A DNA stretch of 50,485 nt. Origin: JAFGCL01 sp964492335. GTDB lineage: Bacteria > Chloroflexota > Dehalococcoidia > UBA2247 > RBG-13-53-26. The notes below the pieces were generated by a model, which had not been told where the DNA came from, made no database searches, and saw nothing but the letters and a program-made list of their open reading frames with translations. Both the position numbers and the translations under genes were made by a program. Where the stretch lies: assembly GCA_964492335.1 (NCBI GenBank), contig CAZBJX010000016.1, forward strand, positions 1 to 50,485, in the 5' to 3' direction. Within the stretch, counting starts at the first letter, position 1; the number at the start of each line of letters is the position of its first letter. Positions 33,401 to 42,616 of this stretch are shown in pieces.

Positions 33401-36400
33401 AGCGACCCGGCCAGGCGGGCGTAGTGCTGGCCGTCCGCTTCGCGGATGCGCAACTGGTGCAGGAGCACCTGGCTGCGCGTCCACGCCAGCGAGAAGACCC
33501 GCTCCGCCATGTGCGGATCGCGGCAGCGGTCCACGTAGATCTCGGCCGCTTCCCGCGTGTCGGCAATGCCCAGGAAGGCGTTGAGCTGGACGGAGCGGCC
33601 GGGCTCGATGCGCACCCGGTAGCGGATGGCGGCGGCCGCATCCAGGGCGATGCCGGTCCGATCCGGCAGCGGGCCGGGCTGGTCCAGGGCGGCCGGACGG
33701 CGCACCGAGCGGTTGCGGCCGATGAACTCCCCGCGGTCCGTCTCATAGGAAGGCCCGCGCAGAACCAGGCCGCCCGCCACGTTCAGGCAGTGGAACATCC
33801 ACGGCGGGCTCTCCTCTGCTGACGAAGGGCGGCGGGTGAACAGGAGCGCGGCCTTGCCGGGAAGGGGGCTGGCGGTCACGAACAGCTTGTGGAAGGCGGG
33901 GTGCGTCGCTTCGGCGCGGCTGTCCAGCATCACGGGCTCGGCGTAGCTGGTGACCTCTATGGTGCGCGGGCGGCGGGAGAGATTGGTCAGGGTCAGCTGC
34001 CGCAGCTCCATGTCGTCCTCGGCGCAGACCGCCACCCGCAGGTGGCTCTGGACCTGGAGGGCCACGGACTGAAACTCGGCGCTGCCCTGGGAGAACACAG
34101 CCTCGTAGCGGTCGAAGGCGGGGGACAGGGGCCGCGCGGTGGGCGACCAGGTCCTGCCGGTGCCCACCTCCTGCAGGTAGAAGAAGAAGCCGCAGGCGTC
34201 CTGCGCGGAATCCTCGCGCCAGCGGGTCAGGTCGAGCCCCTGCCAGCGGCTGACGCCGCCGCCGCCGTTGGTGATCATGACATGGTAGCGCCCGTTGGAC
34301 AGGAGGTGCACCTCCGGCACGGGAGTGTCGGCGGTCTCGAAGGAGCGCGAAGTCGGCTGGAGGGTTTCCGCGGCGCGGGGGCCGGCGATGGCGGCCACCG
34401 CGGCCATGGGGTGAGTCCGGGGGCGCGCCAGCGGGATGCGCTCCTGCAGCAGGGGGGCTGCGGACCTCAGCTGCAGGTCGGCCGTGAACCGGCGCTGCAT
34501 CGGCTGGCCATGGAGCAGGTGATCGAAGGCCAGAAGGCACATCCCGCTGTGGTGCGCCATCCAGGAGCGGACGATGGCGAAGGGCTCATGGGCGGGCACG
34601 CGGGCGGGGGTGTAGTCCACCGCCTCGTAGAGCCCGAAGCGGCCGGCCACGCCGGCGCCGGCAAGGCGCCGGAGGTTGTCTACGGCCTCCACCGGCTCGA
34701 CCATCAGGGCCAGGGCGCTGGCGTAGGGCGCAATGACCAGGTCGTCGGCCAGGCCCCGCTTCATGCCCAGCGCCGGGACCCCGAAGGCGCGATACTGGTA
34801 GATCTGGCTGGAGTCCAGGTGGTTGTACCCCGCCTCGGAGATGCCCCAGGGGACGCCCATCTGGCGGCCGTAGCGGATGTGGCGGCGGACCGCCCCCTTG
34901 CAGGCCATGTCCAGGAGCGTGTCCTCGTAGACCGGCATCACCAGCAGGGGCATCAGGTATTCGAACATCGACCCGCTCCACGAGGCCAGGACGGGCGGGC
35001 CCCAGGCCGGGACCAGCCGGCGCCCGAGGTGGAACCAGTGCTCCAGCGGCAGCTGGCCGCGGGCCACGCCGACATAGCTGCCCAGGCGGCTCTCCGAAGC
35101 CAGCAGGTCGTAGAAGCCGGGGTCCCGGCTGTAGGTATCGAGGTTGTAGCCGATGGACAGCAGGTGCCGGCCGGGGTCGTACAGGAAGTCCAGGTCATGC
35201 TCGCCGAGCCTGGCGCAGCGCTGGGCGGCAGCATGGAGCTGGCTGATGCGCCCGGACGCCCGCGATTCGGCCAGCCTCAGCCAGGCGGTCCACCGCCGGG
35301 TGAAGTCCTCGGCCGGCGCCTGCGCCAGGCGCGGCTCCCAGCGCCGCACCAGGGCGGCCAGCGCCTCCAGAGTGAGGGCGGCCCCGGCCTCCTCGTGCAG
35401 CTCCTCCCACCGCCACCCGCCGGCGTCGCCCGCCGCGGGGGGCCGCGGCAGCTCGCCGCCGGCCCAGGGGGCGAAGTGACGGACCTCGCCGGCCAGGTCC
35501 GCGCACTGCCGCTGCAGGGACTGGCGCCAGAAGGAGAGGGACTCGTCCGCGGCCAGCGCGCCGGCCAGGCCTTCGGCCAGCGCGTGGCAGGCCTCCAGCT
35601 CCTGGAGGATGGCCCGCAGCGACGCCGGGGCGGCGCGGAGGGCCTCGATGCGCTCGCGGACGCGGTTGGCCGCCATGTGCAGCTTGCCGGCTGAGACGCG
35701 GCATTCCGGCCGTTGCCGGGCCGACTCGATCTCCTGCAGCAGGATGCCGGCGGCATCCTGCTGCCCCTCCCGCCAGCGCTCCGGCAGGAAGGGGCCGCCC
35801 ACCATCTCCCGCAGGCCTTCGCGGACCATGATCAGCATGGCCGTGAGGTTTCCGCTGTCCACCGAGGAGATGTAGAGCGGGTGCAGCGGCCTGAGGGTGC
35901 GGAGGTCGTACCAGTTGTAGAAATGCCCGCGGTACCGCTCCATCTGCTCCAGCGTGTCCATGGTGGAGCAGGTGCGGGACAGGAAGCGCCCGGGCGAGAG
36001 ATAGCCGAAATCGCAGGCGGCCAGGTCTGCGGCCAGGCCCATCCCGATGTTGGTGGGCGAAGTCCGGGGCGCCACCGCCGGCACCGGGCCTTCCTGGTAA
36101 TTGTCGGGCGGGAGCCAGTGGCTGTCTTCCGCCACGAAGTGGTCGAAGTAGGCCCAGGTCTGCCGCGCCAGCCGGCGAAGGAAGGCGGTCTGGTCCGCAT
36201 TCAGCCGGCGGGCGCGCGGCGCCCGGGTGCGGCCGACGTGCCAGGCGATGCCGGGGGAGACCAGCCACAGTCCCGCCAGGGCGAGCAGCAAGGGGCTGGC
36301 GGGCGCGGCCTGGGCCAGGGCCGGCGCTGCGACGGCCGCCGCCAGGACGGGGGCCGGCCACATCTGGCGGGCAATGCCCGCGGGCGAAGTGCGCGCCGTC

Positions 36401-39297
36401 GGCTCGTCGGGGCTGGCGGTCCTCCACTCGAGCAGCCGCCGGCGGGCCCGCTTCCGCCAGAAGACCCGGGCAATGGCGTCCAGGTTCACCCAGGCGTGGT
36501 AGGGCGTGAGCACCAGCTCCAGGAGCTCCAGCGCCCACTGGCGGCCCTCGTTGGCCGCGACGGCCCCTAGATGGACGAGGAGGGGGACCTGCTTGCCCTT
36601 GACCATGAAGGCATGTATTGTGCGCAGCGCCCGGGGAAGAAGGTAGACGCCCAGCAGGCCCAGGATGCACGCGGTGGCGCCGGCCGTGAAGGCATAGGCG
36701 GCCCAGACCAGCGCTACCAGGAGCGCGGCCGGGACCAGGCTGCGCCGCAGGTTGTCGAAGATCATCCACCGGGCCAGGCCGCCGAGGTGATTGGGGGCCC
36801 GGCGGCCGTGGGGGCCGGGCGTGGTGGGGAGCAGCCAGCCGGTGATCTGCCAGTCCCCCCGCACCCAGCGGTGGCGCCGGCGGGCGTCGGCCACCACCTG
36901 GGAGGGCTCGTGCTCGATCAACTCCACGTCGCCGATGAACCCGCAGCGCGCATAGCAGCCCTCAATCAGGTCGTGGCTCAGGATGAGGTTGTCCGGGAAG
37001 CGCCCGCCGGTGGCTGCATGAAAGGCCCGGATGTCATAGATGCCCTTGCCCACGAACTGGGCCTGGCCGAAGAAATCGGGGTAGACGCTGGCCACCTCCC
37101 GCGTGTAGGGGTCGATGCCCACCTCGCCGGCGTGGAGCCGGGCGAAGGTGGACTGCTGCGCGGAAGCCAGGCTGACGGCCATGCGCGGCTGCAGCACGGC
37201 GTAGCCGCGGGTCACCATGCGGCGGAAGGGATCGAGGTGCGGGCGGTTCAGCAGGTGGGCCATCGTGCCCGCCAGGCGGCAGGCCGACCCCGGCGGGAGC
37301 TGCGTGTCGGTGTCCAGGGTGATGGCGTAGCGCACGGAACGCAGCAGGGCGGCGTCGCCTTCGATCACGGAGAAGGCCCCGGTGCGGCCCTCGACCACCA
37401 GGCGGTTGAAGTCCTCCAGCTTGCCGCGCTTGCGCTCGCGGCCCATCCACTTGCGCTCCCCGGGATTCCACAGGCGCGGCCGGTGCAGGAGGAAGAAGAC
37501 CGGCCCGCCCTTTTCCGCGTGGCGCTGATTGAGCTGCCGGATGCCCTCCACCGCCGCCTCGGTCCATTCGCGGTCGGCGGGCAGTTCCTCGACGTCCGCA
37601 TCGGGGAAGTCCGTCAGCAGGGCGAACCACAGGTTGGGGGAGGTGTTGGCCAGGCGGCGGATTTCCAGGTCCTCCAGCAGCTTGCCGGTGGCGGCCGGGG
37701 AGCCCAGCATGGTGGGCACCACCACGATGGTCCGGTGCTCGGGCGGAATGCCCCTGGAAAAATCGAGTCCGGGCAGGAAGCGGGCCGGGACCAGGAGGGT
37801 GATCAGCCAGTTGATGAGCGCCAGCGCCGGCTGGGAGGCCACCAGCAGCGCGGCGACCATCCACAGGGCGACGGCCCAGAGGGGGCCGGCCCCGCGCAGG
37901 CTGGCCACGGGAACAGCCGCCAGCAGGAGCGTCATTGCAGCCGCGGAGGCCAGGTAGGAGGCCAGGGCATGGCGCCCCAGCCGGCGGTTGAGCCGCTGGC
38001 GCAGCGGGATCCGGCAGCCGATGTATGTCTCCAGCTCAGGGCGGCCGGCATCCAGCAGGAAATAGCCCACGTGACTCTGGTGGCGCTCCGCGTTGGCCTG
38101 GCGGCGCTGCGCGGCCAGGTGCACCGCGGCCTCGGCCACGTCCGGCTCGGGCTGGCGGCTGTGGCGCGCCAGCTTCTCGACCCGCGTCCGGTAGCGGTTT
38201 CGTGAGCGGAAGTCCATCCCGGGGTAGACGCCGGCCGGATCACGCCGCAGGATGACCTCGATGGCGCTGGCCGATTCAACGAAGTCCGCCCAGTCGATGG
38301 CGGCCATGGAGCGCACGCTGGTGATGCAGTTGCTGGTGGTCACCAGGTCGGCGGCCTGGGCCTGGTTCTCCCCCTGCTGGATACGCTCGATGGTCTGCCC
38401 GCGGTCGGAGAGCTCCTGCTCCAGCCAGTTGAGCGCCAGGCCGAGGGTGGGATTGACGCCGTCGATGTGGGTCACCAGCTCCGAGATGAGCGGTGGGGTC
38501 AGGGGCGGGGCCGCCCGCACGAAGTCGCCCAGGGTGGTGACGAACATCCGGGGGTTGGTCTCGACGGTCTTCAGGAAGCGGTCCGCCCAGTGGAGCGCCA
38601 CTTCCCGCTGGGCGCACCTCCACGCGATCCGCCGGGCCACCAGGTGCAGCTTCTCGATCAGAGACAGGCGCAGCATGATGGGCACCGCCCACAGCTCGCC
38701 CTGCGTCAGGGAGTGCGTTTCCTGGTAGGCGCTAATGAAGCGCGTCAGGTTATCGTGGTCCACCCGGCCGTCGGTGTGCCGCACCATCTCCATCACGATG
38801 TCGTATATGCGGGGGAATCCCCGGCGGGGCCCGGCCGTCAGGCGGGGCAGCCCGCGGCTGTAGCTCGGGGACAGGTGCGCCTGCGCCAGCTCGATCTGCT
38901 CCTGGACCAGGTGGTAGTTGTCCAGCAGCCACTCCGCGGCCGGCGAGACCCGATTGCCATGCCGCGCGCTCTGGGCAATGGTCTGGTGGCAGCGGCGGAT
39001 GCTCGCCTCGTTCTCCGCCAGCTGGCGCAGCAGCCGCTCGCCGCCCCGCTGGGACTGGCTCTTGTGCGTGGATGCCAGGAACCGGGCGTGGTTCTCCAGC
39101 TGGCTGATGCCGAACAGCTCCGCCCGTTGCGTCACCTCCTCGTGGCCCGGCGGGCCCGGCAGCGCCCCGCCCGGCCACCCGGGGAGGCGCGCCCACCACG
39201 GCGCCCGGAGGGAGGACGCCTCCCGGGCCGCCCGGGCCGGCTTCTTCGCGGCGGCGGGCTTCCTGGTGGTGACGGTCTTCTTCGGCGATTTCGTCAT
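30484..39297 (-). CDS. ndvB: cyclic beta-1,2-glucan synthase-like protein (GT84 + glycoamylase-like + GH94)
   Basis: This 2937-residue protein has the NdvB/Cgs layout. An N-terminal helical region is followed by membrane segments (around 455-520) and a GT core with TLDTDTQLPPG and RRRHRWVRGDW, then more membrane helices. A glycoamylase-like region (about 1330-1540: SWSGSMFEYLMP, GISEAGYN, AHHSGMCLLAFDHLL) precedes two beta-sandwich GH94-type domains and a C-terminal GH94 phosphorylase barrel (AYGFRDQLQDSL, GSGDWNDGMNRVG with the general-acid Asp). Such enzymes make cyclic beta-glucans at the inner membrane and trim them. ATG 39297 precedes a basic MTKSPKKTVTTRK tail; its ribosome site is weak and the frame stays open to 39372. 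Linkage could differ from beta-1,2. Confidence 0.93.
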   Translation of the reverse strand: MTKSPKKTVTTRKPAAAKKPARAAREASSLRAPWWARLPGWPGGALPGPPGHEEVTQRAELFGISQLENHARFLASTHKSQSQRGGERLLRQLAENEASIRRCHQTIAQSARHGNRVSPAAEWLLDNYHLVQEQIELAQAHLSPSYSRGLPRLTAGPRRGFPRIYDIVMEMVRHTDGRVDHDNLTRFISAYQETHSLTQGELWAVPIMLRLSLIEKLHLVARRIAWRCAQREVALHWADRFLKTVETNPRMFVTTLGDFVRAAPPLTPPLISELVTHIDGVNPTLGLALNWLEQELSDRGQTIERIQQGENQAQAADLVTTSNCITSVRSMAAIDWADFVESASAIEVILRRDPAGVYPGMDFRSRNRYRTRVEKLARHSRQPEPDVAEAAVHLAAQRRQANAERHQSHVGYFLLDAGRPELETYIGCRIPLRQRLNRRLGRHALASYLASAAAMTLLLAAVPVASLRGAGPLWAVALWMVAALLVASQPALALINWLITLLVPARFLPGLDFSRGIPPEHRTIVVVPTMLGSPAATGKLLEDLEIRRLANTSPNLWFALLTDFPDADVEELPADREWTEAAVEGIRQLNQRHAEKGGPVFFLLHRPRLWNPGERKWMGRERKRGKLEDFNRLVVEGRTGAFSVIEGDAALLRSVRYAITLDTDTQLPPGSACRLAGTMAHLLNRPHLDPFRRMVTRGYAVLQPRMAVSLASAQQSTFARLHAGEVGIDPYTREVASVYPDFFGQAQFVGKGIYDIRAFHAATGGRFPDNLILSHDLIEGCYARCGFIGDVELIEHEPSQVVADARRRHRWVRGDWQITGWLLPTTPGPHGRRAPNHLGGLARWMIFDNLRRSLVPAALLVALVWAAYAFTAGATACILGLLGVYLLPRALRTIHAFMVKGKQVPLLVHLGAVAANEGRQWALELLELVLTPYHAWVNLDAIARVFWRKRARRRLLEWRTASPDEPTARTSPAGIARQMWPAPVLAAAVAAPALAQAAPASPLLLALAGLWLVSPGIAWHVGRTRAPRARRLNADQTAFLRRLARQTWAYFDHFVAEDSHWLPPDNYQEGPVPAVAPRTSPTNIGMGLAADLAACDFGYLSPGRFLSRTCSTMDTLEQMERYRGHFYNWYDLRTLRPLHPLYISSVDSGNLTAMLIMVREGLREMVGGPFLPERWREGQQDAAGILLQEIESARQRPECRVSAGKLHMAANRVRERIEALRAAPASLRAILQELEACHALAEGLAGALAADESLSFWRQSLQRQCADLAGEVRHFAPWAGGELPRPPAAGDAGGWRWEELHEEAGAALTLEALAALVRRWEPRLAQAPAEDFTRRWTAWLRLAESRASGRISQLHAAAQRCARLGEHDLDFLYDPGRHLLSIGYNLDTYSRDPGFYDLLASESRLGSYVGVARGQLPLEHWFHLGRRLVPAWGPPVLASWSGSMFEYLMPLLVMPVYEDTLLDMACKGAVRRHIRYGRQMGVPWGISEAGYNHLDSSQIYQYRAFGVPALGMKRGLADDLVIAPYASALALMVEPVEAVDNLRRLAGAGVAGRFGLYEAVDYTPARVPAHEPFAIVRSWMAHHSGMCLLAFDHLLHGQPMQRRFTADLQLRSAAPLLQERIPLARPRTHPMAAVAAIAGPRAAETLQPTSRSFETADTPVPEVHLLSNGRYHVMITNGGGGVSRWQGLDLTRWREDSAQDACGFFFYLQEVGTGRTWSPTARPLSPAFDRYEAVFSQGSAEFQSVALQVQSHLRVAVCAEDDMELRQLTLTNLSRRPRTIEVTSYAEPVMLDSRAEATHPAFHKLFVTASPLPGKAALLFTRRPSSAEESPPWMFHCLNVAGGLVLRGPSYETDRGEFIGRNRSVRRPAALDQPGPLPDRTGIALDAAAAIRYRVRIEPGRSVQLNAFLGIADTREAAEIYVDRCRDPHMAERVFSLAWTRSQVLLHQLRIREADGQHYARLAGSLFFASPHRRGRPGIIAANRRNQAALWSYGISGDRPIVLLTITDIANLDLVRSVVQAHSYWRQKGLEADLVIWSEAFSGYRQDLLDAIIGLVQAGTEGKLLDQPGGIFVRNIDQVPEGDRVLFQAAARMVFSDRHGTLEEQIDRRVVPEADIPGLAPERQPAKLEPRPSPPLPDLEFSNGLGGFTRDGREYILQLGPGRRPPAPWVNILANPSFGTVISESGSASTWSENAHQFRLTPWHNDPVEDPGGEAFYIRDEETGRFWSPMPGPAPSGAPCVCRHGHGYTVFEQAHAGLSSETTVYVAINAPLKFTAITLRNTTDRPRRVSVTGYCEWVLGEHRDQGAMHVVTHLDPQSGGIFARNAFSLDFGDRLAFFHCSGRDRTLTADRTEFIGRNSSLAAPAALWRKHLSNRVGAGLDPCAAIQARFEVPAGDQVQVVFCLGAARTEDEARACLRHLAGPSGARQALEDVWAFWQHQLGGVYVETPDPSVNFLVNHWLLYQILSSRFWGRTGYYQSGGAYGFRDQLQDSLALLYECPWLAREHLLLAASRQFTEGDVQHWWHPPVGRGVRTRISDDLLWLPLALCRYVAVTGDTGILDEARPFLDARQLADNEDSVYDQPRVTAETAPLYEHAARAIRHALRFGAHGLPLIGSGDWNDGMNRVGHRGRGESVWLGFFLLHVLRQFGPLAARRGDTPFAVTCEQEAQKLAASLDQHAWDGNWYLRAFFDDGTPLGSIGSPECQIDSIPQSWAVLAGATDPWRARAAMQSVLDRLVDRRHRLVRLFDPPFDTAPWDPGYIKGYLPGVRENGGQYTHAAVWTAMALAALRQGDAAWEVFGYLNPVRHGDTPEHVRTYKLEPYVLAADLYTARGHEGAGGWNWYTGSAAWLYRLLVESLLGLRLETNTLSFSPLLPAGWTGFKLTYRYRNTFYHIRFQKIGDETWNVRRVLVDGADQPGRKIHLVDDGRERHAVVELG

Positions 39298-39375
39298 AGT
39301 CTGTCTCTGGTCTGGTCGCTGAGTCAGCGCCTCGATTCCGACGCGGCGCCGGGCTGGCATAGGGGCCGGCACCGG

Positions 39376-40932
39376 CTAGGCCGGGAGGACCGGCGGCGGG
39401 ACGGTGGCCCCGGCGGACTGGAGGACCTCCCCGGCTGCCCCCCGGAGGGGGCCGCGGAGCAGGTACCACTGGCTGCCCTGCCTCACCCGGGCCTCATCGA
39501 GGGACTCGAGGTCGCGCCTGATGGCATCCCACTCCAGCCTGTGCCCCCGGGAGGCCAGCCGCCGCTGCAGCTCATCGACGAGCACCAGGGCCAGGAAGGA
39601 GCAGAACATGTGGCCCCGGATGGCAGCGTCCCCCTGACGGAAGATGGGCCCGCCCCCCGGCAGGGGCCCCGCCGACCGGACGAGCTGCTCCACCAGCTGC
39701 AGGCGCCGGTACTGCGCCGCCACCTCGCCGGCCGGCAGCGGGGTATTGGTGGTCAGCACGGACCTGCCGTCGCAGCGGGCATCGGCGGCCGCCTGCTTCA
39801 GGTCGATGCCGGCCCCATCCTTCTCCCCCCGCGGGGACCGCCGGTATCCCCGGCTGCCCGCAGGCCGGCGCTCTCCCTGCGCCATCTCGTCCTCCAGGGC
39901 CCCGGCGATGGCCTCCCGTTCCCGGGCATCCCTGGCTGCCTCCTGCGGGTTGTGGCAGATGATGCAGCGGCGCCCTTCCATCACCACCTCCTTCACCCAG
40001 AGGCTGTCCTCCACCTCATGACAGGCGCCCGCCCGTTCCACGACGGCCTGGTTGAGTTCCCCCTGCCGCATGCGGGCCCCCAGGATATACTCCAGGCCGC
40101 GGTCCTCCAGCGTCGCCATGGCGTCCCGTCCCATTGTGTCGCAGCCGGCCACCCAGCACAGCCGGCCCAGCCCGAAACGCTGCCGCAATCCCTCCATCAC
40201 CGGCAGCAGGGAGGCGGCGTCGCCATGATCGCCCGGCCACAGCTCGCAGCATATCGGGCGCCCATCCTGCGTCAGCACCACCCCCATCGCCACCTGATGC
40301 AGGTCAGGGCGGTGGCGCTGGCAGCTCCCTTCCTGCCCCGGGCCGTCTCCTCCGGCCCCCTGGAAGTAGAGGCCGGCGGTGTGGAAGAAGGCCGGGGAGG
40401 GCCCCGCCAACGGGTCCCGCCGCCCGGCGAACAGTGCCTCCTCCACCTCGACCCCGGCCCCGCCCAGCCAGCGCATCGCCCGGTACAGGTGATGCAGCGC
40501 CAGTCCTTCCGCCCCGGGGACCACCACGTCCCCGGACCATATGTGGGCGTCCCGGTCAGACCCGGGGGCGAACAGGCGGTGAAGCACCGCCAGGTAGACG
40601 GCCCTCTCCACGGGGAACTCGAAGGGCCGGCCCCTGAGCACGTGGTTGAGCGCCTGCTGCACCCCCGTGTCCTGCCACAACCGGCCGAAGGCCAGGTCCG
40701 GCCCCAGCCGCCGGGAGGGCCCCTTCTCCAGGTCTGCGCCCTCCGTCAGCTGCACCCGCTGGCCGAACCGAGCCAGGGAGCGCAGCAGTGTGTCGGTGGA
40801 CCCCGCCTCGGTCAGCTCGTCCAGCCGTCCCAGGGTCAGCAGCACCCGTTGTACGGTGCGGTGGCCCTCCCGGTGGTTCTCCACCAGCTGGAGGTAGCGA
40901 TAAGGACCGCTGGACTTGACCCGGAAGAACAT
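39376..40932 (-). CDS. IS1634-type (IS4-like DDE) transposase with degraded active site
   Basis: This 518-residue frame is full length and matches IS1634-type transposases at both ends (MFFRVKSSGPYRYLQLVENH; LYFQGAGG; YILGARMRQGELN; IRGHMFCSFLALVL). As I recall the family, the catalytic acids sit in FDTTSLYF and VADRGM; here these read FHTAGLYF and VAGCDTMG, so both Asp appear lost, and the late YREK-type element reads VEQLVRSAGP with Glu kept but the Lys gone. The protein is therefore probably inactive. A hairpin GCAATGG/CCATTGC (40957-40974) lies just upstream and could be an end of the element; no matching end is seen near 39375, only 78 bases from the glucan synthase start. Confidence 0.82.
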   Translation of the reverse strand: MFFRVKSSGPYRYLQLVENHREGHRTVQRVLLTLGRLDELTEAGSTDTLLRSLARFGQRVQLTEGADLEKGPSRRLGPDLAFGRLWQDTGVQQALNHVLRGRPFEFPVERAVYLAVLHRLFAPGSDRDAHIWSGDVVVPGAEGLALHHLYRAMRWLGGAGVEVEEALFAGRRDPLAGPSPAFFHTAGLYFQGAGGDGPGQEGSCQRHRPDLHQVAMGVVLTQDGRPICCELWPGDHGDAASLLPVMEGLRQRFGLGRLCWVAGCDTMGRDAMATLEDRGLEYILGARMRQGELNQAVVERAGACHEVEDSLWVKEVVMEGRRCIICHNPQEAARDAREREAIAGALEDEMAQGERRPAGSRGYRRSPRGEKDGAGIDLKQAAADARCDGRSVLTTNTPLPAGEVAAQYRRLQLVEQLVRSAGPLPGGGPIFRQGDAAIRGHMFCSFLALVLVDELQRRLASRGHRLEWDAIRRDLESLDEARVRQGSQWYLLRGPLRGAAGEVLQSAGATVPPPVLPA

Positions 40933-41081
40933 GCAGCATCCCCCATCTTAGACACCGCAATGGTAAGCCATTGCACGGTGGATTGTCAAGAGGCTGCCGA
41001 TGCGATCTTTGGCACCGCATATCCCTTGGTCCGGCCTGCGGGGCCGACGGTCCGCGCCGGGCCACGGGCCCGGCGGCCCCA

Positions 41082-41111
41082 TTGACATGGGACCGGGCGA
41101 TTTCATATAGT
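41082..41111 (+). promoter_or_regulatory. sigma-70-like promoter for mgtE
   Basis: A perfect TTGACA (41082-41087) and TATAGT (41106-41111) are separated by 18 bases. The start near 41118 gives a leader of about 90 bases containing a strong hairpin. The rest of 40975-41081 shows no gene. Confidence 0.6.
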
Positions 41112-41157
41112 GGTGCTGATTCCGCGAGGTGAAAGCCTGCCAGCTTCCAGGGTATGT

Positions 41158-41187
41158 GTGCCCCACGCCCCGCCGGGCGTGGGGCAC
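41158..41187 (+). promoter_or_regulatory. 12-bp hairpin in the mgtE leader
   Basis: GTGCCCCACGCC (41158-41169) pairs perfectly with GGCGTGGGGCAC (41176-41187) around a six-base loop. It ends 20 bases before the mgtE ATG. No T run follows. It might control access to the ribosome site in response to magnesium or another signal. It does not match the M-box as I know it. Confidence 0.5.
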
Positions 41188-41207
41188 AGGTTTGTGAGAA
41201 CCAGAAG

Positions 41208-42560
41208 ATGCCGAAGACCACGGAGACCCCGAGCAAGGATGCTCTCAGAGAGCTTCTCGAGACCCGCCAGTACAAGGCGCTGCGGGCGAAGCTGGCGGTG
41301 CTCAAGCCCGCCCCCATTGCCGAGCTTCTGGCCGACCTGTCGGAAGACGAGGCCATGATCTCCTTCCGGCTCCTGCCCAAGGACCTGGCTGTCGCCGTCT
41401 TTGACCACATGGACGGCACCAGCCAGAAGCGCCTGCTGGAGTCCTTCAGCGACCAGGCGGCCAGGGCCCTCCTGGAAGCCATGCCCCATGACGACCGTGT
41501 TGACCTGCTGGACGAAGTGCCGGCCATAGTGGCCCGGCGCCTGCTGCGCATCCTCTCGTCCGACCAGCGCCATGTGACGCTGCAGCTTCTGGGCTACGAG
41601 GAGGGGACTGCCGGGCGCGAGATGAATCCCCTGTTCGTGGACATCCGCAGCGACATGACCATCGCCGAAGCCCTGGACAAGGTGCGGCAGCTGGCCATAG
41701 CCCGGGAGACCATATACGAGTGCTATGTCATAGACCAGGAGCGCCACCTCATCGGCTCCGTCTCGCTCAGGGACCTGGTCATCGCCCCGCTGGACGCCAG
41801 GGTAGCCGACATCATGAAGACGGACCCGCCGTTTGTCTTCGTTCACACGGACCGTGAAGAAGCGGCCCGGGTGCTGCGCCAGGACGAGTTGACGGCTGTG
41901 CCCGTAGTCGATGCGGAAGAGCGCCTGGTGGGCATCATCACCCACGATGACGTGGTGGACATCCTGGAGGAGGAGGCCACGGAGGACATCTACCGCTTCG
42001 GCGCCGTGCCCGGCACGGAGCGGGGCTACTTCACCAGCCGGATCCTCACCGTCGTGCGGCGCCGGGTGGTGTGGCTCCTGCTGCTTATCGTGGTGAACAC
42101 GGTGACCGGCCTCGTCATCGCCGGGCAGAGCGCGCTGCTGACTGAAGTAGTGATACTGGCCGCCTTCCTGCCGCTGCTCATCGACACCGGGGGCAACATC
42201 GGGTCCCAGTCGGCCACCGTTGTCATCCGCGGGCTGGCCACCAGGGAGATCACCCAGAAGCGGGCCCTGGCCATAGTGGCCCGCGAAGCCGGGGTGGGCC
42301 TGGTGCTGGGCGTTGTCCTGGGGCTGATCGTCTTCCTGTGGTCCTACCTGCTGGGGCGCGACCTCCGGGTGGCAACGGTGGTCACCCTCACGCTGACGGC
42401 CATCTCGATCATAGCCACCATGACCGGCAGCGCGCTTCCCTTCCTGTTCCGGGCCATAAAGGTCGACCCGGCCATGGTCTCGGCCCCGCTCATAACCACG
42501 GTCCTGGACATATTTGGGATCGTGCTCTACTTTGGGATAGCCCGCCTGCTGCTTATCTGA
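41208..42560 (+). CDS. mgtE: magnesium transporter MgtE
   Basis: MgtE is a Mg2+-gated Mg2+ channel of the inner membrane. The 450-residue protein shows the N-terminal superhelix (about residues 1-120, with LSEDEAMISFRLLPKDLAV), two CBS domains (about 125-250, with MTIAEALDKVRQLA and LVGIITHDDVVDILEEEATED) and five membrane helices (about 275-450) with the pore motif DTGGNIGSQSATVVIRGLAT. All parts of a complete family member are present. ATG 41208 begins MPKTTETPSKD; the frame is open to 41154, but that part is the hairpin leader. A good promoter lies 97-126 bases upstream. A relic of a second mgtE lies at 45696-45784. Confidence 0.95.
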   Translation: MPKTTETPSKDALRELLETRQYKALRAKLAVLKPAPIAELLADLSEDEAMISFRLLPKDLAVAVFDHMDGTSQKRLLESFSDQAARALLEAMPHDDRVDLLDEVPAIVARRLLRILSSDQRHVTLQLLGYEEGTAGREMNPLFVDIRSDMTIAEALDKVRQLAIARETIYECYVIDQERHLIGSVSLRDLVIAPLDARVADIMKTDPPFVFVHTDREEAARVLRQDELTAVPVVDAEERLVGIITHDDVVDILEEEATEDIYRFGAVPGTERGYFTSRILTVVRRRVVWLLLLIVVNTVTGLVIAGQSALLTEVVILAAFLPLLIDTGGNIGSQSATVVIRGLATREITQKRALAIVAREAGVGLVLGVVLGLIVFLWSYLLGRDLRVATVVTLTLTAISIIATMTGSALPFLFRAIKVDPAMVSAPLITTVLDIFGIVLYFGIARLLLI

Positions 42561-42616
42561 TTCCACGGGCCCGGCGCCTGGAGGAGCGGCGGGGGGCCCC
42601 GCCCTTCGTCACCGGC

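Noticed and set aside
39298..41081. Complete insertion sequence with inverted ends and target duplication
   Set aside because: One hairpin is seen upstream of the transposase but no matching end or direct repeat downstream, so only the gene is reported.
41118..41207. M-box (ykoK) riboswitch before mgtE
   Set aside because: The leader is about 90 bases and lacks the conserved multi-branched core; only GAGGTGA is reminiscent.
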